Shown here piece after piece: positions 18,923 to 26,992 of a DNA stretch of 64,000 nucleotides (within the stretch, counting starts at the first letter, position 1; each line of letters opens with the position of its first letter). Where the stretch lies: contig NZ_LVCF01000035.1 in the NCBI RefSeq assembly GCF_001594145.1, forward strand, positions 248,001 through 312,000, given 5' to 3'. Below the pieces are notes generated by a model that worked only from the letters and a program-made list of their open reading frames with translations, did not search any database and had not been told where the DNA came from. The DNA comes from Branchiibius sp. NY16-3462-2. Its GTDB lineage: Bacteria > Actinomycetota > Actinomycetes > Actinomycetales > Dermatophilaceae. The position numbers and the translations under genes were made by a program.

Positions 18923-18997
18923 GATTGTGAGGACTGTGAGGTTCTTGAGGGCCAACGCGCCAAAGACGTCCTCAGGAACCTCGAAATCCTCAGAAAC
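18923..18997. repeat. Long imperfect inverted repeat made of 9-bp units
   Basis: Arms 18923-18950 and 18970-18997 pair at 22 of 28 positions around a 19-base loop; the inner 13 bases (18938-18950 with 18970-18982) pair at 12. Each arm consists of three 9-base units with a TGAGG or CCTC core. It follows the site-2 protease gene and ends just upstream of the trmI -10 box, so it could terminate the first gene or be an operator covering the trmI -35 region. Confidence 0.6.
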
Positions 18998-19018
18998 GTC
19001 GGCGCGCCCCGCCACGCA

Positions 19019-19024
19019 TAGAAT
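19019..19024 (+). promoter_or_regulatory. -10 box for leaderless trmI mRNA
   Basis: TAGAAT ends 8 bases before the ATG at 19033. Confidence 0.45.
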
Positions 19025-19032
19025 CTGCTGCG

Positions 19033-20058
19033 ATGACTGATCAGCCCACCGGAGCCGACCGTCGCCGAGGCCCGTTCCGGGCGGGCGATCGTGTCCAGCT
19101 CACCGACGCCAAAGGCCGGATGCACACCATCGAGTTGGTGCCCGGCAAGCAGTTCCACACCCACCGTGGTCATATCAAGCACGATGACCTGATCGGCTCC
19201 ACCGACGGCATCACCGTGCGCAACACCGCCGGTGTCGAATACCTCGCGATGCGGCCACTGCTGTCGGATTACGTGATGTCGATGCCGCGCGGCGCTGCTG
19301 TCGTCTATCCGAAGGACGCCGGGCAGATCATCACGATGGCTGACGTCTTCCCGGGTGCGGTGGTCGTCGAGGCCGGTGTGGGATCGGGCGCGCTCAGCAT
19401 GTCGCTGCTGCGCGCGGTCGGCGATCAGGGCCGGGTGCTGTCCATCGAGCGCCGGGAGGATTTCGCGGACATCGCCAAGGCGAACGCGCGAGCGTTCTTC
19501 GGTGAGGACCACCCGGCCTGGGACGTGCGCATCGGTGACTTACAGGAGGAGCTGCCACTCGCCGTACCGGAAGGATCGGTTGACCGGGTCGTCCTGGACA
19601 TGCTCGCGCCCTGGGAGTGCCTCGACGCGGTCGCCTACGCCCTGGCTCCCGGAGGGGTGCTGATCTGTTACGTGGCCACCGCGACCCAGCTGTCCCGGGT
19701 TGCGGAGGACATCCGGCTGCACGGCGGGTTCAGCGAACCGGCCGCCTGGGAGTCGATGGTGCGCGACTGGCACCTGGAGGGCCTGGCCGTCCGCCCGGCG
19801 CACCGGATGCACGGGCACACCGGCTTCCTGATCACGACGCGCCGACTGGCTCCGGGAGTGACCCCGCCGCGGCGCACGCGCCGACCAGCCAAGGGGTCGT
19901 ACGACGAGACGCAGGTCCCGGGGGATGAGACGTCCGAGGACGATGTGATCAAGGACACATCCGGGTGGGACAGTGCGGACTTTGGCGAAAGACCCGTGTC
20001 GGAGAAGAAGATTCGGCGCTTACGGAGGGCAATCAGCGCGCCACCCGACGAAAACTGA
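19033..20058 (+). CDS. trmI: tRNA (adenine-58-N1)-methyltransferase TrmI
   Basis: Uses S-adenosylmethionine to methylate A58 in the tRNA T-loop. The 341-aa protein has the N-terminal beta-rich TrmI domain (GDRVQLTDAKGRMHTIEL), the SAM-binding motif VVEAGVGSGALSMSLL (residues about 115-130) and the LDMLAPWE catalytic segment near 195. It resembles Rv2118c but has a charged C-terminal extension of about 50 residues past the usual end. It lies immediately upstream of arc, as in M. tuberculosis. Confidence 0.93.
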   Translation: MTDQPTGADRRRGPFRAGDRVQLTDAKGRMHTIELVPGKQFHTHRGHIKHDDLIGSTDGITVRNTAGVEYLAMRPLLSDYVMSMPRGAAVVYPKDAGQIITMADVFPGAVVVEAGVGSGALSMSLLRAVGDQGRVLSIERREDFADIAKANARAFFGEDHPAWDVRIGDLQEELPLAVPEGSVDRVVLDMLAPWECLDAVAYALAPGGVLICYVATATQLSRVAEDIRLHGGFSEPAAWESMVRDWHLEGLAVRPAHRMHGHTGFLITTRRLAPGVTPPRRTRRPAKGSYDETQVPGDETSEDDVIKDTSGWDSADFGERPVSEKKIRRLRRAISAPPDEN

Positions 20059-20069
20059 TCTTCGCGGGT

Positions 20070-20075
20070 TAGGGT
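20070..20075 (+). promoter_or_regulatory. Possible -10 box of arc
   Basis: TAGGGT lies about 48 bases before the arc start codon, which would give a leader of about 40 bases carrying the strong GAGGAGG ribosome binding site at 20111-20117. Confidence 0.35.
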
Positions 20076-20122
20076 CGGTTGGCATCACTTGGACGCGCTC
20101 CGGCGCGGCAGAGGAGGCCACG

Positions 20123-21865
20123 ATGACCGAGCACTTCACGCCCCACGGTTCTTCCGATGAGGAGTCCGTCGCCCGCCTGCAATCCGAGGTGGCCGCGCTC
20201 CGCGACCGCCTTGCCACGGCACCGGGTAGCAGCCGCGCGCGGGAACTCGAACAGCAGATCCTCCAACTCCAGTCCTCCGTCGGCACGCTGTCGGCGCAGA
20301 ACGAACGCCTTGCCCGCACCCTCAAGGAAGCGCGCGAGCAGATTGTCAATCTGAAGTCCGAGGTCGACCGGCTCGCGCAGCCGCCGGCGACCTTCGGAGT
20401 CGTGCTGACCGTGCACGACGACGGCACCGCCGACATCCTCAACTCCGGCCGCAAGATGCGGGTTGCGGTGAGCCCCTCGGTCGAGGGCGAGCAGATGGTG
20501 CCCGGCCGTGAGGTCATGCTCAACGAGGCCCTGAACGTCGTGGCGGCCGTCGGCTTCGAGAACATCGGCGAACTGGTCCAGGTCAAGGAACTGCTGGGCG
20601 AGGACCGCATCCTGGTGGTCGCCCACGGCGACGAGGAGCGGATCTGCCGTCGCGCGGCGTCGCTGGTCGATGAGGCCGTCCGCGTGGGCGACTCGCTGTT
20701 GCTGGACACCCGCAGTGGTTTCGTCTTCGAGCGCATCCCGAAGGCGGAGGTCGCCGACCTGGTCCTGGAGGAAGTGCCGGACATCCGGTACGAGGACATC
20801 GGTGGGCTGTCCGGGCAGATCGAAGCGATCCGCGACGCCGTGGAGTTGCCCTACCTGCACGCCGACCTGTTCCGTGAGCACGCGCTGCGCCCGCCCAAGG
20901 GTGTCCTGCTCTACGGCCCACCCGGCTGTGGCAAGACGCTGATCGCCAAGGCGGTCGCTGCGTCGCTGGCGCGCAAGGTCGCCGAGATCACCGGCCGCGA
21001 GCAGACCAAGAGTTACTTCCTGAACATCAAGGGACCTGAGCTGCTCAACAAGTACGTCGGTGAGACCGAGCGGCACATCCGGTTGATCTTCCAGCGCGCC
21101 CGGGAGGCGGCCTCCGACGGCACTCCCGTGGTGGTGTTCTTCGACGAGATGGAGTCGCTGTTCCGCACCCGTGGATCCGGTGTCTCCTCCGACGTCGAGA
21201 CGACGATCGTGCCGCAGCTGCTGGCCGAGATCGACGGTGTGGAGCGCCTGGAGAACGTCATCGTCATCGGTGCCTCCAACCGTGAGGACATGATCGACCC
21301 GGCCATCCTGCGACCCGGCCGTCTCGATGTGAAGATCAAGATCGAGCGCCCGGATGCCGAGAGCGCCCGGGAGATCTTCAGCAAGTACCTCGAGGCGGGG
21401 CTGCCGCTGCACGCCGACGACCTGGCCGAGAACGACGGTGACGCGCAGGCCACGGTGGACGGCATGATCCAGGCGACGGTCGAGCGGATGTACGCCGAGA
21501 TCGACGAGAACCGCTTCCTGGAGGTCACCTACGCCAGTGGTGACAAGGAGATCCTCTACTTCAAGGACTTCAACTCCGGCGCGATGATCCAGAACATCGT
21601 CGACCGGGCCAAGAAGATGGCGATCAAGGACCAGTTGACCATCGGCGCCAAGGGCATCCGGGTGGAACACCTGTTGCGCTCCTGCGTCGATGAGTTCAAG
21701 GAGAACGAGGACCTGCCCAACACGACCAACCCCGATGACTGGGCGCGGATCTCGGGCAAGAAGGGCGAGCGGATCGTCTACATCCGCACGCTGATCGACG
21801 GCAAGAACGGCGACAACCCCGGTCGCTCGATCGACTCCGTCGGTAGCACCGGGCAGTACCTCTGA
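20123..21865 (+). CDS. arc: Proteasome-associated AAA ATPase ARC/Mpa
   Basis: Hexameric unfoldase that recognises pupylated proteins and feeds them into the 20S proteasome. Domains of the 580-aa protein: N-terminal Pup-binding coiled coil (residues about 12-60), tandem OB domains (about 75-220), AAA module with Walker A GPPGCGKT (about 265-272) and Walker B VVFFDE (about 336-341), and a C-terminal GQYL tail whose penultimate Tyr is the proteasome-docking residue. ATG 20123 is set by a strong GAGGAGG ribosome binding site; an upstream in-frame start would overlap trmI and lacks homology. Confidence 0.97.
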   Translation: MTEHFTPHGSSDEESVARLQSEVAALRDRLATAPGSSRARELEQQILQLQSSVGTLSAQNERLARTLKEAREQIVNLKSEVDRLAQPPATFGVVLTVHDDGTADILNSGRKMRVAVSPSVEGEQMVPGREVMLNEALNVVAAVGFENIGELVQVKELLGEDRILVVAHGDEERICRRAASLVDEAVRVGDSLLLDTRSGFVFERIPKAEVADLVLEEVPDIRYEDIGGLSGQIEAIRDAVELPYLHADLFREHALRPPKGVLLYGPPGCGKTLIAKAVAASLARKVAEITGREQTKSYFLNIKGPELLNKYVGETERHIRLIFQRAREAASDGTPVVVFFDEMESLFRTRGSGVSSDVETTIVPQLLAEIDGVERLENVIVIGASNREDMIDPAILRPGRLDVKIKIERPDAESAREIFSKYLEAGLPLHADDLAENDGDAQATVDGMIQATVERMYAEIDENRFLEVTYASGDKEILYFKDFNSGAMIQNIVDRAKKMAIKDQLTIGAKGIRVEHLLRSCVDEFKENEDLPNTTNPDDWARISGKKGERIVYIRTLIDGKNGDNPGRSIDSVGSTGQYL

Positions 21866-21868
21866 GCC

Positions 21869-22252
21869 TCAGCTAGTGGCGTGGCGCCGCCGGGCGATGA
21901 ACCCGGCGGCCCACCGCCAGCCGAGCAGGAACACCGCGAGCACGATGCTTGCGACGATGATGAACGACACGGCGATCCCGCGACCGGTGACGACCCGCAG
22001 CACCATGCCCAGGAAGACGGTCGCGAACCACACGGTCACGCCCGCGTTCACGCTCAACGGTGCCGATCGGCGTACGGCGAGGCTCACCACCCAGCCCAGC
22101 ACCAGACCCGCCAGGAACGGCCCGGCGGTCGTGAGCACACCTGCCGCGGCACCGGACTCGTCGTGGGACCTGCGGCCGATGGCCGCGAACAACAGCACGA
22201 GCAGGGCATCGAGCACGAACGCGCCGACGGCGCGCAGGGCGGGGCTGGTCAC
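21869..22252 (-). CDS. DUF3054 family membrane protein
   Basis: A 127-aa protein with four predicted transmembrane helices and a basic C-terminus (GFIARRRHATS). It matches the actinobacterial DUF3054 family of unknown function. The GTG at 22252 gives the family-typical N-terminus (VTSPALRAVGAF) and has a weak -10-like GATACT 7 bases upstream; an ATG at 22306 would add 18 residues but lies inside a 16-bp palindrome. It is convergent with arc, with 3 bases between the stops. Confidence 0.75.
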   Translation of the reverse strand: MTSPALRAVGAFVLDALLVLLFAAIGRRSHDESGAAAGVLTTAGPFLAGLVLGWVVSLAVRRSAPLSVNAGVTVWFATVFLGMVLRVVTGRGIAVSFIIVASIVLAVFLLGWRWAAGFIARRRHATS

Positions 22253-22290
22253 GCCGCCCAGTATCGCCTGAGCAGTCCTCTTTCTCGGAT

Positions 22291-22306
22291 TTGAGCACGT
22301 GCTCAA
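22291..22306. promoter_or_regulatory. Perfect 16-bp palindrome, probable TetR operator
   Basis: TTGAGCACGTGCTCAA is a perfect palindrome between the DUF3054 and SRPBCC genes. Its half-site TTGAGCA recurs in the adjacent dyad at 22319-22342. Confidence 0.6.
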
Positions 22307-22318
22307 GGTGGCTGGTAG

Positions 22319-22342
22319 CCTTTTGAGCAGTCGCTTAAAAGG
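22319..22342. promoter_or_regulatory. Second TetR-type dyad upstream of the SRPBCC gene
   Basis: An inverted repeat with CCTTTT-GAGC and GCTT-AAAAGG arms (9 of 12 positions pair), containing the TTGAGCA half-site of the palindrome at 22291. It ends 12 bases before the SRPBCC start codon and abuts the GGACGGAGGA ribosome binding site. Confidence 0.5.
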
Positions 22343-22354
22343 ACGGAGGACATC

Positions 22355-23008
22355 ATGCAGGGCTCAGCAGTTCGGCCACGCACCGGGATTGACGTCGGCG
22401 CGGAACTCAACTCCAGCCTTGAACGCGTGTGGGCGTTGACCCAGGATCCGAGCAAGCACGCCCGCTGGGACGTCAGGTTCGGGCGCATCACGCCGACGGG
22501 GGCCGGGACGTTCTGCTACCGCCGCTTCGGAGTGGGCGGCACCGGCGAGCACTCCGGTGACCGCCGGGCGACTGATGGGTCGGCGACCTCGGCGCTGCGG
22601 TTCGCGTGTGCCCATCCGTTGTCTCCCATCGAGGAGGGTTCCGGCTACTGGCGATACACGCCTCGCGAGGACGGGGGAGTGACCTTCGCGACCTGGTACG
22701 ACTATCGGTCGCGGTACCCCAGGATCGACCGGTTCTTCCGACCCCTGATGGCCCGGGGCACCGCGTGGTCGTTCGACCGTCTGCGGCTGTGGGCGGACCG
22801 CAGCGTGCCACCAGAACTCAGTGCAAGCATCGCGCTGGCAGACGCGGCGATACGAGCCGGCGTCGTGATTGCAGCGACGCTGATGACGGACGGGCCGGTC
22901 GGGTTGCTCGCGGCGGGCGTGCTCACGATCCTGGCGCTCCGACTGCCGCCGCTGCCGTGGGCCCCGTCGGCGCGCCGGACGAGCTGGAGCGTGGGGTCAG
23001 TGCGATGA
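22355..23008 (+). CDS. SRPBCC (START-like) family protein with C-terminal membrane segment
   Basis: A 217-aa protein. Residues about 10-150 have the pattern of the SRPBCC lipid/polyketide-binding fold (DVGAELNSSLERVWALTQDPSKHARWDVRF start, FDRLRLWAD final helix). Two hydrophobic segments follow (about residues 168-200), so the domain is probably membrane-tethered. A good ribosome binding site precedes ATG 22355. It overlaps the DUF4166 gene by 4 bases (ATGA). It is the first gene of a three-gene cassette ending in TetR. No substrate is known. Confidence 0.72.
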   Translation: MQGSAVRPRTGIDVGAELNSSLERVWALTQDPSKHARWDVRFGRITPTGAGTFCYRRFGVGGTGEHSGDRRATDGSATSALRFACAHPLSPIEEGSGYWRYTPREDGGVTFATWYDYRSRYPRIDRFFRPLMARGTAWSFDRLRLWADRSVPPELSASIALADAAIRAGVVIAATLMTDGPVGLLAAGVLTILALRLPPLPWAPSARRTSWSVGSVR

Positions 23009-23682
23009 CCTCGATCTTCGCGCGGGCGCTCGGCTCAGACTTCTACAACCTGCATCCGCGCATGCAGGAGCGGTTCGGTCTGGACGTCGCCGGCGGCCGG
23101 GCCTGTATCGGTCGAGGCACGATGGATCGCATCTGGCGCGGACACGCCGTCGTCGCACCTTTCCTACGGTTGGGTGCCCAGCGGAACCTACTGTTTCCCG
23201 AGACCGGTGTCGGTGTGCCGTTCACGATCGAGAACTATCCCTATCTGGACGGTTACGGCCGCGAAACGGTGACCTTCGTGCGTACCTTCGAGGTCGGTCA
23301 GGGTCGCCGTCGCCGGTTCGACGCAACGATGGTGTTCGACCCGACCCGCCAAAAGGTCGTCGACTACCTGGGCACCCACCAGCACATCGCCGCAGACCTG
23401 GAGATCACCGTCGATGAGCGCGGTGGCTTGCGCATCGACTCCGACGTGATGCGACTGCACGAGGGCGTGCTGAGCGGCACCATGCCCTCGTGGATCAGCG
23501 GTCGGGCCACGGTGCGCGAGCACTGGGATGAGCAGGCGGCGTGCTTCCGGATCCAGGTCGAGGTGCACCACCGGATACTCGGCCCGGTATTCGGCTACCA
23601 CGGCCGGTTCACCGCCAGCTATGTCGATGCGCAGCACGTACCGGCCGCGGTCCAGCCCTACCGGGAGGAGATCCGTGTCTGA
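23005..23682 (+). CDS. DUF4166 domain protein
   Basis: A 225-aa soluble protein matching DUF4166, with the typical start (LGSDFYNLHPRMQERFG) and the internal motifs GRGTMDRIWRG and PFTIENYPYLDGYGRETVTFVRTF. DUF4166 also occurs fused to, or next to, saccharopine-dehydrogenase-like or SDR proteins elsewhere; here it stands alone. The function is unknown. The 4-base overlap upstream and 8-base overlap downstream with tetR indicate one translationally coupled operon. Confidence 0.78.
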   Translation: MTSIFARALGSDFYNLHPRMQERFGLDVAGGRACIGRGTMDRIWRGHAVVAPFLRLGAQRNLLFPETGVGVPFTIENYPYLDGYGRETVTFVRTFEVGQGRRRRFDATMVFDPTRQKVVDYLGTHQHIAADLEITVDERGGLRIDSDVMRLHEGVLSGTMPSWISGRATVREHWDEQAACFRIQVEVHHRILGPVFGYHGRFTASYVDAQHVPAAVQPYREEIRV

Positions 23683-24310
23683 CACCCGCGCAGCAGCGAC
23701 GAAGCAGGCTCTCGTCGACGCGACCATGCGCGTGATCCGCGAGCAGGGAATCTCAGCCGTATCCACCCGGACGATCTCCGCAGCCGGCGGGGTCAATCAG
23801 GCGTTGATCTTCTACCACTTCGGAAGCGTGGACGGCCTGGTCGCGGCTGCGTGCCTGGACTCCACAGCGCAACGCGTGGCGCTGATGCGACCAGAGCTCG
23901 ACGCCGTCTCCACCTTCACCGAACTCGTCGAGGTCGCCGGTCGGTTGCACCGGCAGGAACGCGAGGTCGGCAACGTGACCGTCCTGGCGCAGGTACTTGC
24001 CGGATCGCACGGCAACCCCGCGCTCGCCGAAGCGACCGGCGCTGCACTCGGGCTGTGGAATGACCAGGTGCGTACGACGCTGACCCGGTTGCTGCGCGAC
24101 TCGCCGCTGAGCGACGTACTCGATGCTGGCGCCCTCACGGACCTGGTGAGCGCAACCTTTATCGGACTGGAGCTCACAGAGCCGACGCGCGCGGACTCCG
24201 CGACGCTCGAGCAGGCGCTGGCCGGAGTCAGCCGGCTCGCCGCCACGCTCGACGGCCTCGGTCCCGTTGCGCGCCGCGCTCTACGGTCTGCGCTACGCGC
24301 CTCCCGCTGA
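23675..24310 (+). CDS. TetR family transcriptional regulator
   Basis: A 211-aa regulator. The N-terminal helix-turn-helix is at about residues 10-50 (RVIREQGISAVSTRTISAAGGVNQALIFYHFGSVDGLV), with the YHF signature typical of TetR proteins. GTG 23675 is chosen because it gives the usual short N-terminus and overlaps the DUF4166 stop by 8 bases. It presumably binds the two TTGAGCA-type dyads upstream of the SRPBCC gene and represses its own operon. Confidence 0.88.
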   Translation: MSDTRAAATKQALVDATMRVIREQGISAVSTRTISAAGGVNQALIFYHFGSVDGLVAAACLDSTAQRVALMRPELDAVSTFTELVEVAGRLHRQEREVGNVTVLAQVLAGSHGNPALAEATGAALGLWNDQVRTTLTRLLRDSPLSDVLDAGALTDLVSATFIGLELTEPTRADSATLEQALAGVSRLAATLDGLGPVARRALRSALRASR

Positions 24311-24338
24311 GCGAATGCCGAGGTGGGAGACTGAGGTC

Positions 24339-25874
24339 ATGACCGTACGCCGCGTGATGGGTATCGAGACCGAGTACGGCATCTCGGTGCCCGGCAACCC
24401 GACTGCCAACCCGATGGTCCTGTCCGGGCGGGTGGTCACGGCGTACGCCACGGACCAGGGCATGCGGGCGGCGCGCGCGGGCTGGGACTACGAGGACGAA
24501 GCCCCGCTGCGCGACGCGCGCGGATTCGAGATCTCCCGGGTGCACGCCGATCCCAGCCAGCTGACCGACGAGGAAGACCCGACCCTCGCCAACGTCGTGC
24601 TCACCAACGGCGCCCGGTTGTACGTCGACCATGCGCACCCGGAGTACAGCTCACCGGAGGTCACCACGCCACGCGCGGCCGTGGCCTACGACCGGGCCGG
24701 CGAGGTCGTCATGGCCCGTGCGGTGCGGTTGCTGTCCGCGCCCGGCACCCCCGGGGTCAACCTCTACAAGAACAACACCGACGGCAAGGGCGCCAGCTAC
24801 GGCACTCACGAGAACTACCTGATGAGCCGCACCACACCGTTCGCCGACATCGTCAAACACTTGATCCCGTTCTTCGTGGTGCGGCAGGTCATGTGCGGTT
24901 CCGGCCGGGTCGGCATCGGGGTCGAGTCGGGCAAGCCCGGCTTCCAGTTGGCGCAGCGCTCGGACTTCTTCGAGGTCGAGGTCGGCCTGGAGACCACCCT
25001 GAAGCGGCCGATCATCAACACCCGCGACGAACCGCACGCGACGACCGAGAAGTACCGCCGGTTGCACGTGATCCTGGGCGACGCGAACCACTGCGACGTG
25101 GCGAACCTGCTGAAGATGGGCACCACCTCGCTGGTGCTGGCGTTGATCGAGGCGGGGGCGATCACCGAGGACCTGACCGTCGACAAACCCGTGGCGACGC
25201 TCCAGGCGATCTCGCACGACCCGACCCTGCAGACAAAGGTGTCCCTGGCCGGTGGTCGGCAGATGACCGCCCTCCAACTGCTCTGGCGCTATCACGAGCT
25301 CGTCGCCGACTGGTTGGACACAACGTACGGCTCCGACGTGGACGAGGACACCGCTGAGGTGATGCGGCACTGGGAGCAGGTGCTGACCACGCTCGAGCGG
25401 GACCCGATGGACGCCGCCCGGCAGGTGGACTGGGTCGCGAAACTGGCCACGCTGGAGGGCTATCGGGCTCGCGACGGCCTGGACTGGGGCAACCCGAAGC
25501 TGCGCCAGATCGACATCCAGTGGTCCGACGTACGTCCCGACAAGGGACTTTTCCACCGGTTGGCCGCCGCCGGACGGTTCGATGAGTTGGTCAGCGCGGA
25601 AGACGTCCAGCACGCGGTCACCGCGCCCCCCTCGGACACCCGCGCCTACTTCCGCGGCATGTGCCTGACCAAGTTTCCGCGCGAGGTGGCCGCCGCGTCC
25701 TGGGACTCGGTCATCTTCGACATTCCCGGCCAGAGCAGCCTGCAACGGGTGCCGACCCTGGAACCGGAACGCGGCACGCGCGCGCACGTCGGCCAGTTGC
25801 TCGAGGAGTCGGCGACCGCGCAGGATCTGCTGCGGTCCCTGGAAGCGCTGCCGCCCACCGACACCGGGCGATGA
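24339..25874 (+). CDS. dop: Deamidase/depupylase of Pup, Dop
   Basis: Converts the C-terminal Gln of Pup to Glu and removes Pup from tagged proteins. The 511-aa protein belongs to the carboxylate-amine ligase/glutamine-synthetase-like fold: MGIETEYGI (residues 7-15) carries the metal-binding glutamate, and NGARLYVDHAHPEYSSPE (about 89-106) carries the catalytic aspartate. The long insert between these motifs (about residues 35-80) is the Dop loop, absent from PafA. ATG 24339 gives the canonical N-terminus. A weak GAGACT -10 lies 6 bases upstream. Confidence 0.96.
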   Translation: MTVRRVMGIETEYGISVPGNPTANPMVLSGRVVTAYATDQGMRAARAGWDYEDEAPLRDARGFEISRVHADPSQLTDEEDPTLANVVLTNGARLYVDHAHPEYSSPEVTTPRAAVAYDRAGEVVMARAVRLLSAPGTPGVNLYKNNTDGKGASYGTHENYLMSRTTPFADIVKHLIPFFVVRQVMCGSGRVGIGVESGKPGFQLAQRSDFFEVEVGLETTLKRPIINTRDEPHATTEKYRRLHVILGDANHCDVANLLKMGTTSLVLALIEAGAITEDLTVDKPVATLQAISHDPTLQTKVSLAGGRQMTALQLLWRYHELVADWLDTTYGSDVDEDTAEVMRHWEQVLTTLERDPMDAARQVDWVAKLATLEGYRARDGLDWGNPKLRQIDIQWSDVRPDKGLFHRLAAAGRFDELVSAEDVQHAVTAPPSDTRAYFRGMCLTKFPREVAAASWDSVIFDIPGQSSLQRVPTLEPERGTRAHVGQLLEESATAQDLLRSLEALPPTDTGR

Positions 25875-25899
25875 CCACGCGGGGGTAAAAGCCGCGATC

Positions 25900-25922
25900 C
25901 TGTCGGTCCCACGACATAGGGT
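25900..25922 (+). promoter_or_regulatory. PafBC/RecA-NDp-type promoter of the pup operon
   Basis: CTGTCGGTC, 8 bases, TAGGGT. Matches tTGTCRgtg-N8-TAnnnT at all strongly conserved positions and at exact spacing. Transcription should start near 25929, leaving a leader of about 33 bases with GAAAGGGG as ribosome binding site before the pup ATG. Confidence 0.55.
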
Positions 25923-25961
25923 GGGCACCACGACGTCCCACCTCCCGAAAGGGGCCTAACG

Positions 25962-26162
25962 ATGCCCAGCCAGGAGCACAAGAGCACACAGCGCCGCGAC
26001 GGCGATCCGGCCGACGACGCACCGGAGCCCACCCCCGTCGCCCAGGCCAACAAGGCCGAACTGGACGCCGACATCGACGACGTCCTGGATGAGATCGACA
26101 GCGTCCTGGAGAGCAACGCCGAGGAATTCGTGCGTGGCTTCGTCCAGAAGGGCGGCCAGTGA
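25962..26162 (+). CDS. pup: Prokaryotic ubiquitin-like protein Pup
   Basis: A 66-aa protein tag that is attached through its C-terminal glutamate to substrate lysines by PafA. It is acidic, with a disordered N-terminus and a helical C-terminal half (LDADIDDVLDEIDSVLE) that binds the ARC coiled coil. It ends VQKGGQ, so the last residue is Gln and must first be deamidated by Dop. Its stop overlaps the prcB GTG start (GTGA). A DNA-damage-type promoter lies directly upstream. Confidence 0.98.
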   Translation: MPSQEHKSTQRRDGDPADDAPEPTPVAQANKAELDADIDDVLDEIDSVLESNAEEFVRGFVQKGGQ

Positions 26163-26992
26163 GCGCTGGAGACGTCCGCGATGATGGCCGGCTGCCGCTG
26201 GAGTTCACCCGCACCGGGTCGTCGTCGTTCAGTGAGTTCCTGTCCCATTACGCACCGCAGCTGATGCCCTCGGCCCGCACGTTGCCACCGGGCACCACGC
26301 TGGAGGCACCGCACGGCACGACGATCGTCGCGGTCACCTTCGACGGTGGCGTGCTCATCGCCGGTGACCGACGCGCCACGATGGGCAACCTGATCGCCAA
26401 CCACGACATGACCAAGGTGTACGCCGCGGACGAGTACTCCGCGGTGGGCATCGCGGGGACGGCGGGTGTCGCAATCGAACTCGTGCGGTTGTTCCAGGTC
26501 GAGTTGGAGCACTACGAGAAGATCGAGGGCGCCCTGTTGTCCCTCGACGGCAAGGCCAACCGGTTGGCCTCGATGATCCGGGGCAACCTGGGCATGGCCA
26601 TGCAGGGCCTGTCCGTGGTGCCGTTGTTCGCCGGGTTCGACCTGGACACCTCGGTCGGGCGGATCTTCTCCTACGACGTGACCGGGGGTTGCTATGAGGA
26701 GCACGACCATCACAGCGTGGGGTCCGGCTCGTTGTTCGCCCGGGGCGCGCTGAAGAAGCTGTGGCGCCCAGGTCTGGACGAGGCCGACGCCGTACGGGTG
26801 ACGGTCGAAGCGCTGTACGACGCGGCGGACGATGACTCCGCGACCGGCGGTCCCGATCTGGGTCGGCGGATTTTCCCGACCCTGGCGGTGCTCGACCTGA
26901 ACGGCGTGCGGTTCCTGACGACCGATCAACTCGAGTCGGTGGTCGAGGACGTTGTGGGCGCCCGCCGCGCGCAGGGAGGTGGTGGCGCATGA
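26159..26992 (+). CDS. prcB: 20S proteasome beta subunit PrcB
   Basis: Catalytic subunit of the core proteasome. The 277-aa precursor has a 53-residue propeptide that is cleaved at HG/TTIVAV to expose the nucleophile Thr54 (codon 26318-26320). The catalytic Asp/Lys framework follows (GDRRATMGN, about residues 71-79). GTG 26159 overlaps the pup stop codon and the 3' end overlaps prcA by 4 bases, consistent with stoichiometric coupled translation of the operon. Confidence 0.97.
   Translation: MSAGDVRDDGRLPLEFTRTGSSSFSEFLSHYAPQLMPSARTLPPGTTLEAPHGTTIVAVTFDGGVLIAGDRRATMGNLIANHDMTKVYAADEYSAVGIAGTAGVAIELVRLFQVELEHYEKIEGALLSLDGKANRLASMIRGNLGMAMQGLSVVPLFAGFDLDTSVGRIFSYDVTGGCYEEHDHHSVGSGSLFARGALKKLWRPGLDEADAVRVTVEALYDAADDDSATGGPDLGRRIFPTLAVLDLNGVRFLTTDQLESVVEDVVGARRAQGGGGA

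Noticed and set aside
22255..24310. Proteasome-locus cassette considered as a prophage or transposon insertion
   Set aside because: No integrase, transposase, target duplication or change in base composition is visible; it is a simple regulated operon.
25875..25961. Possible tRNA or other small RNA gene in the dop-pup gap and in other intergenic gaps
   Set aside because: No cloverleaf or conserved TPsiC-type sequence was found in any gap.
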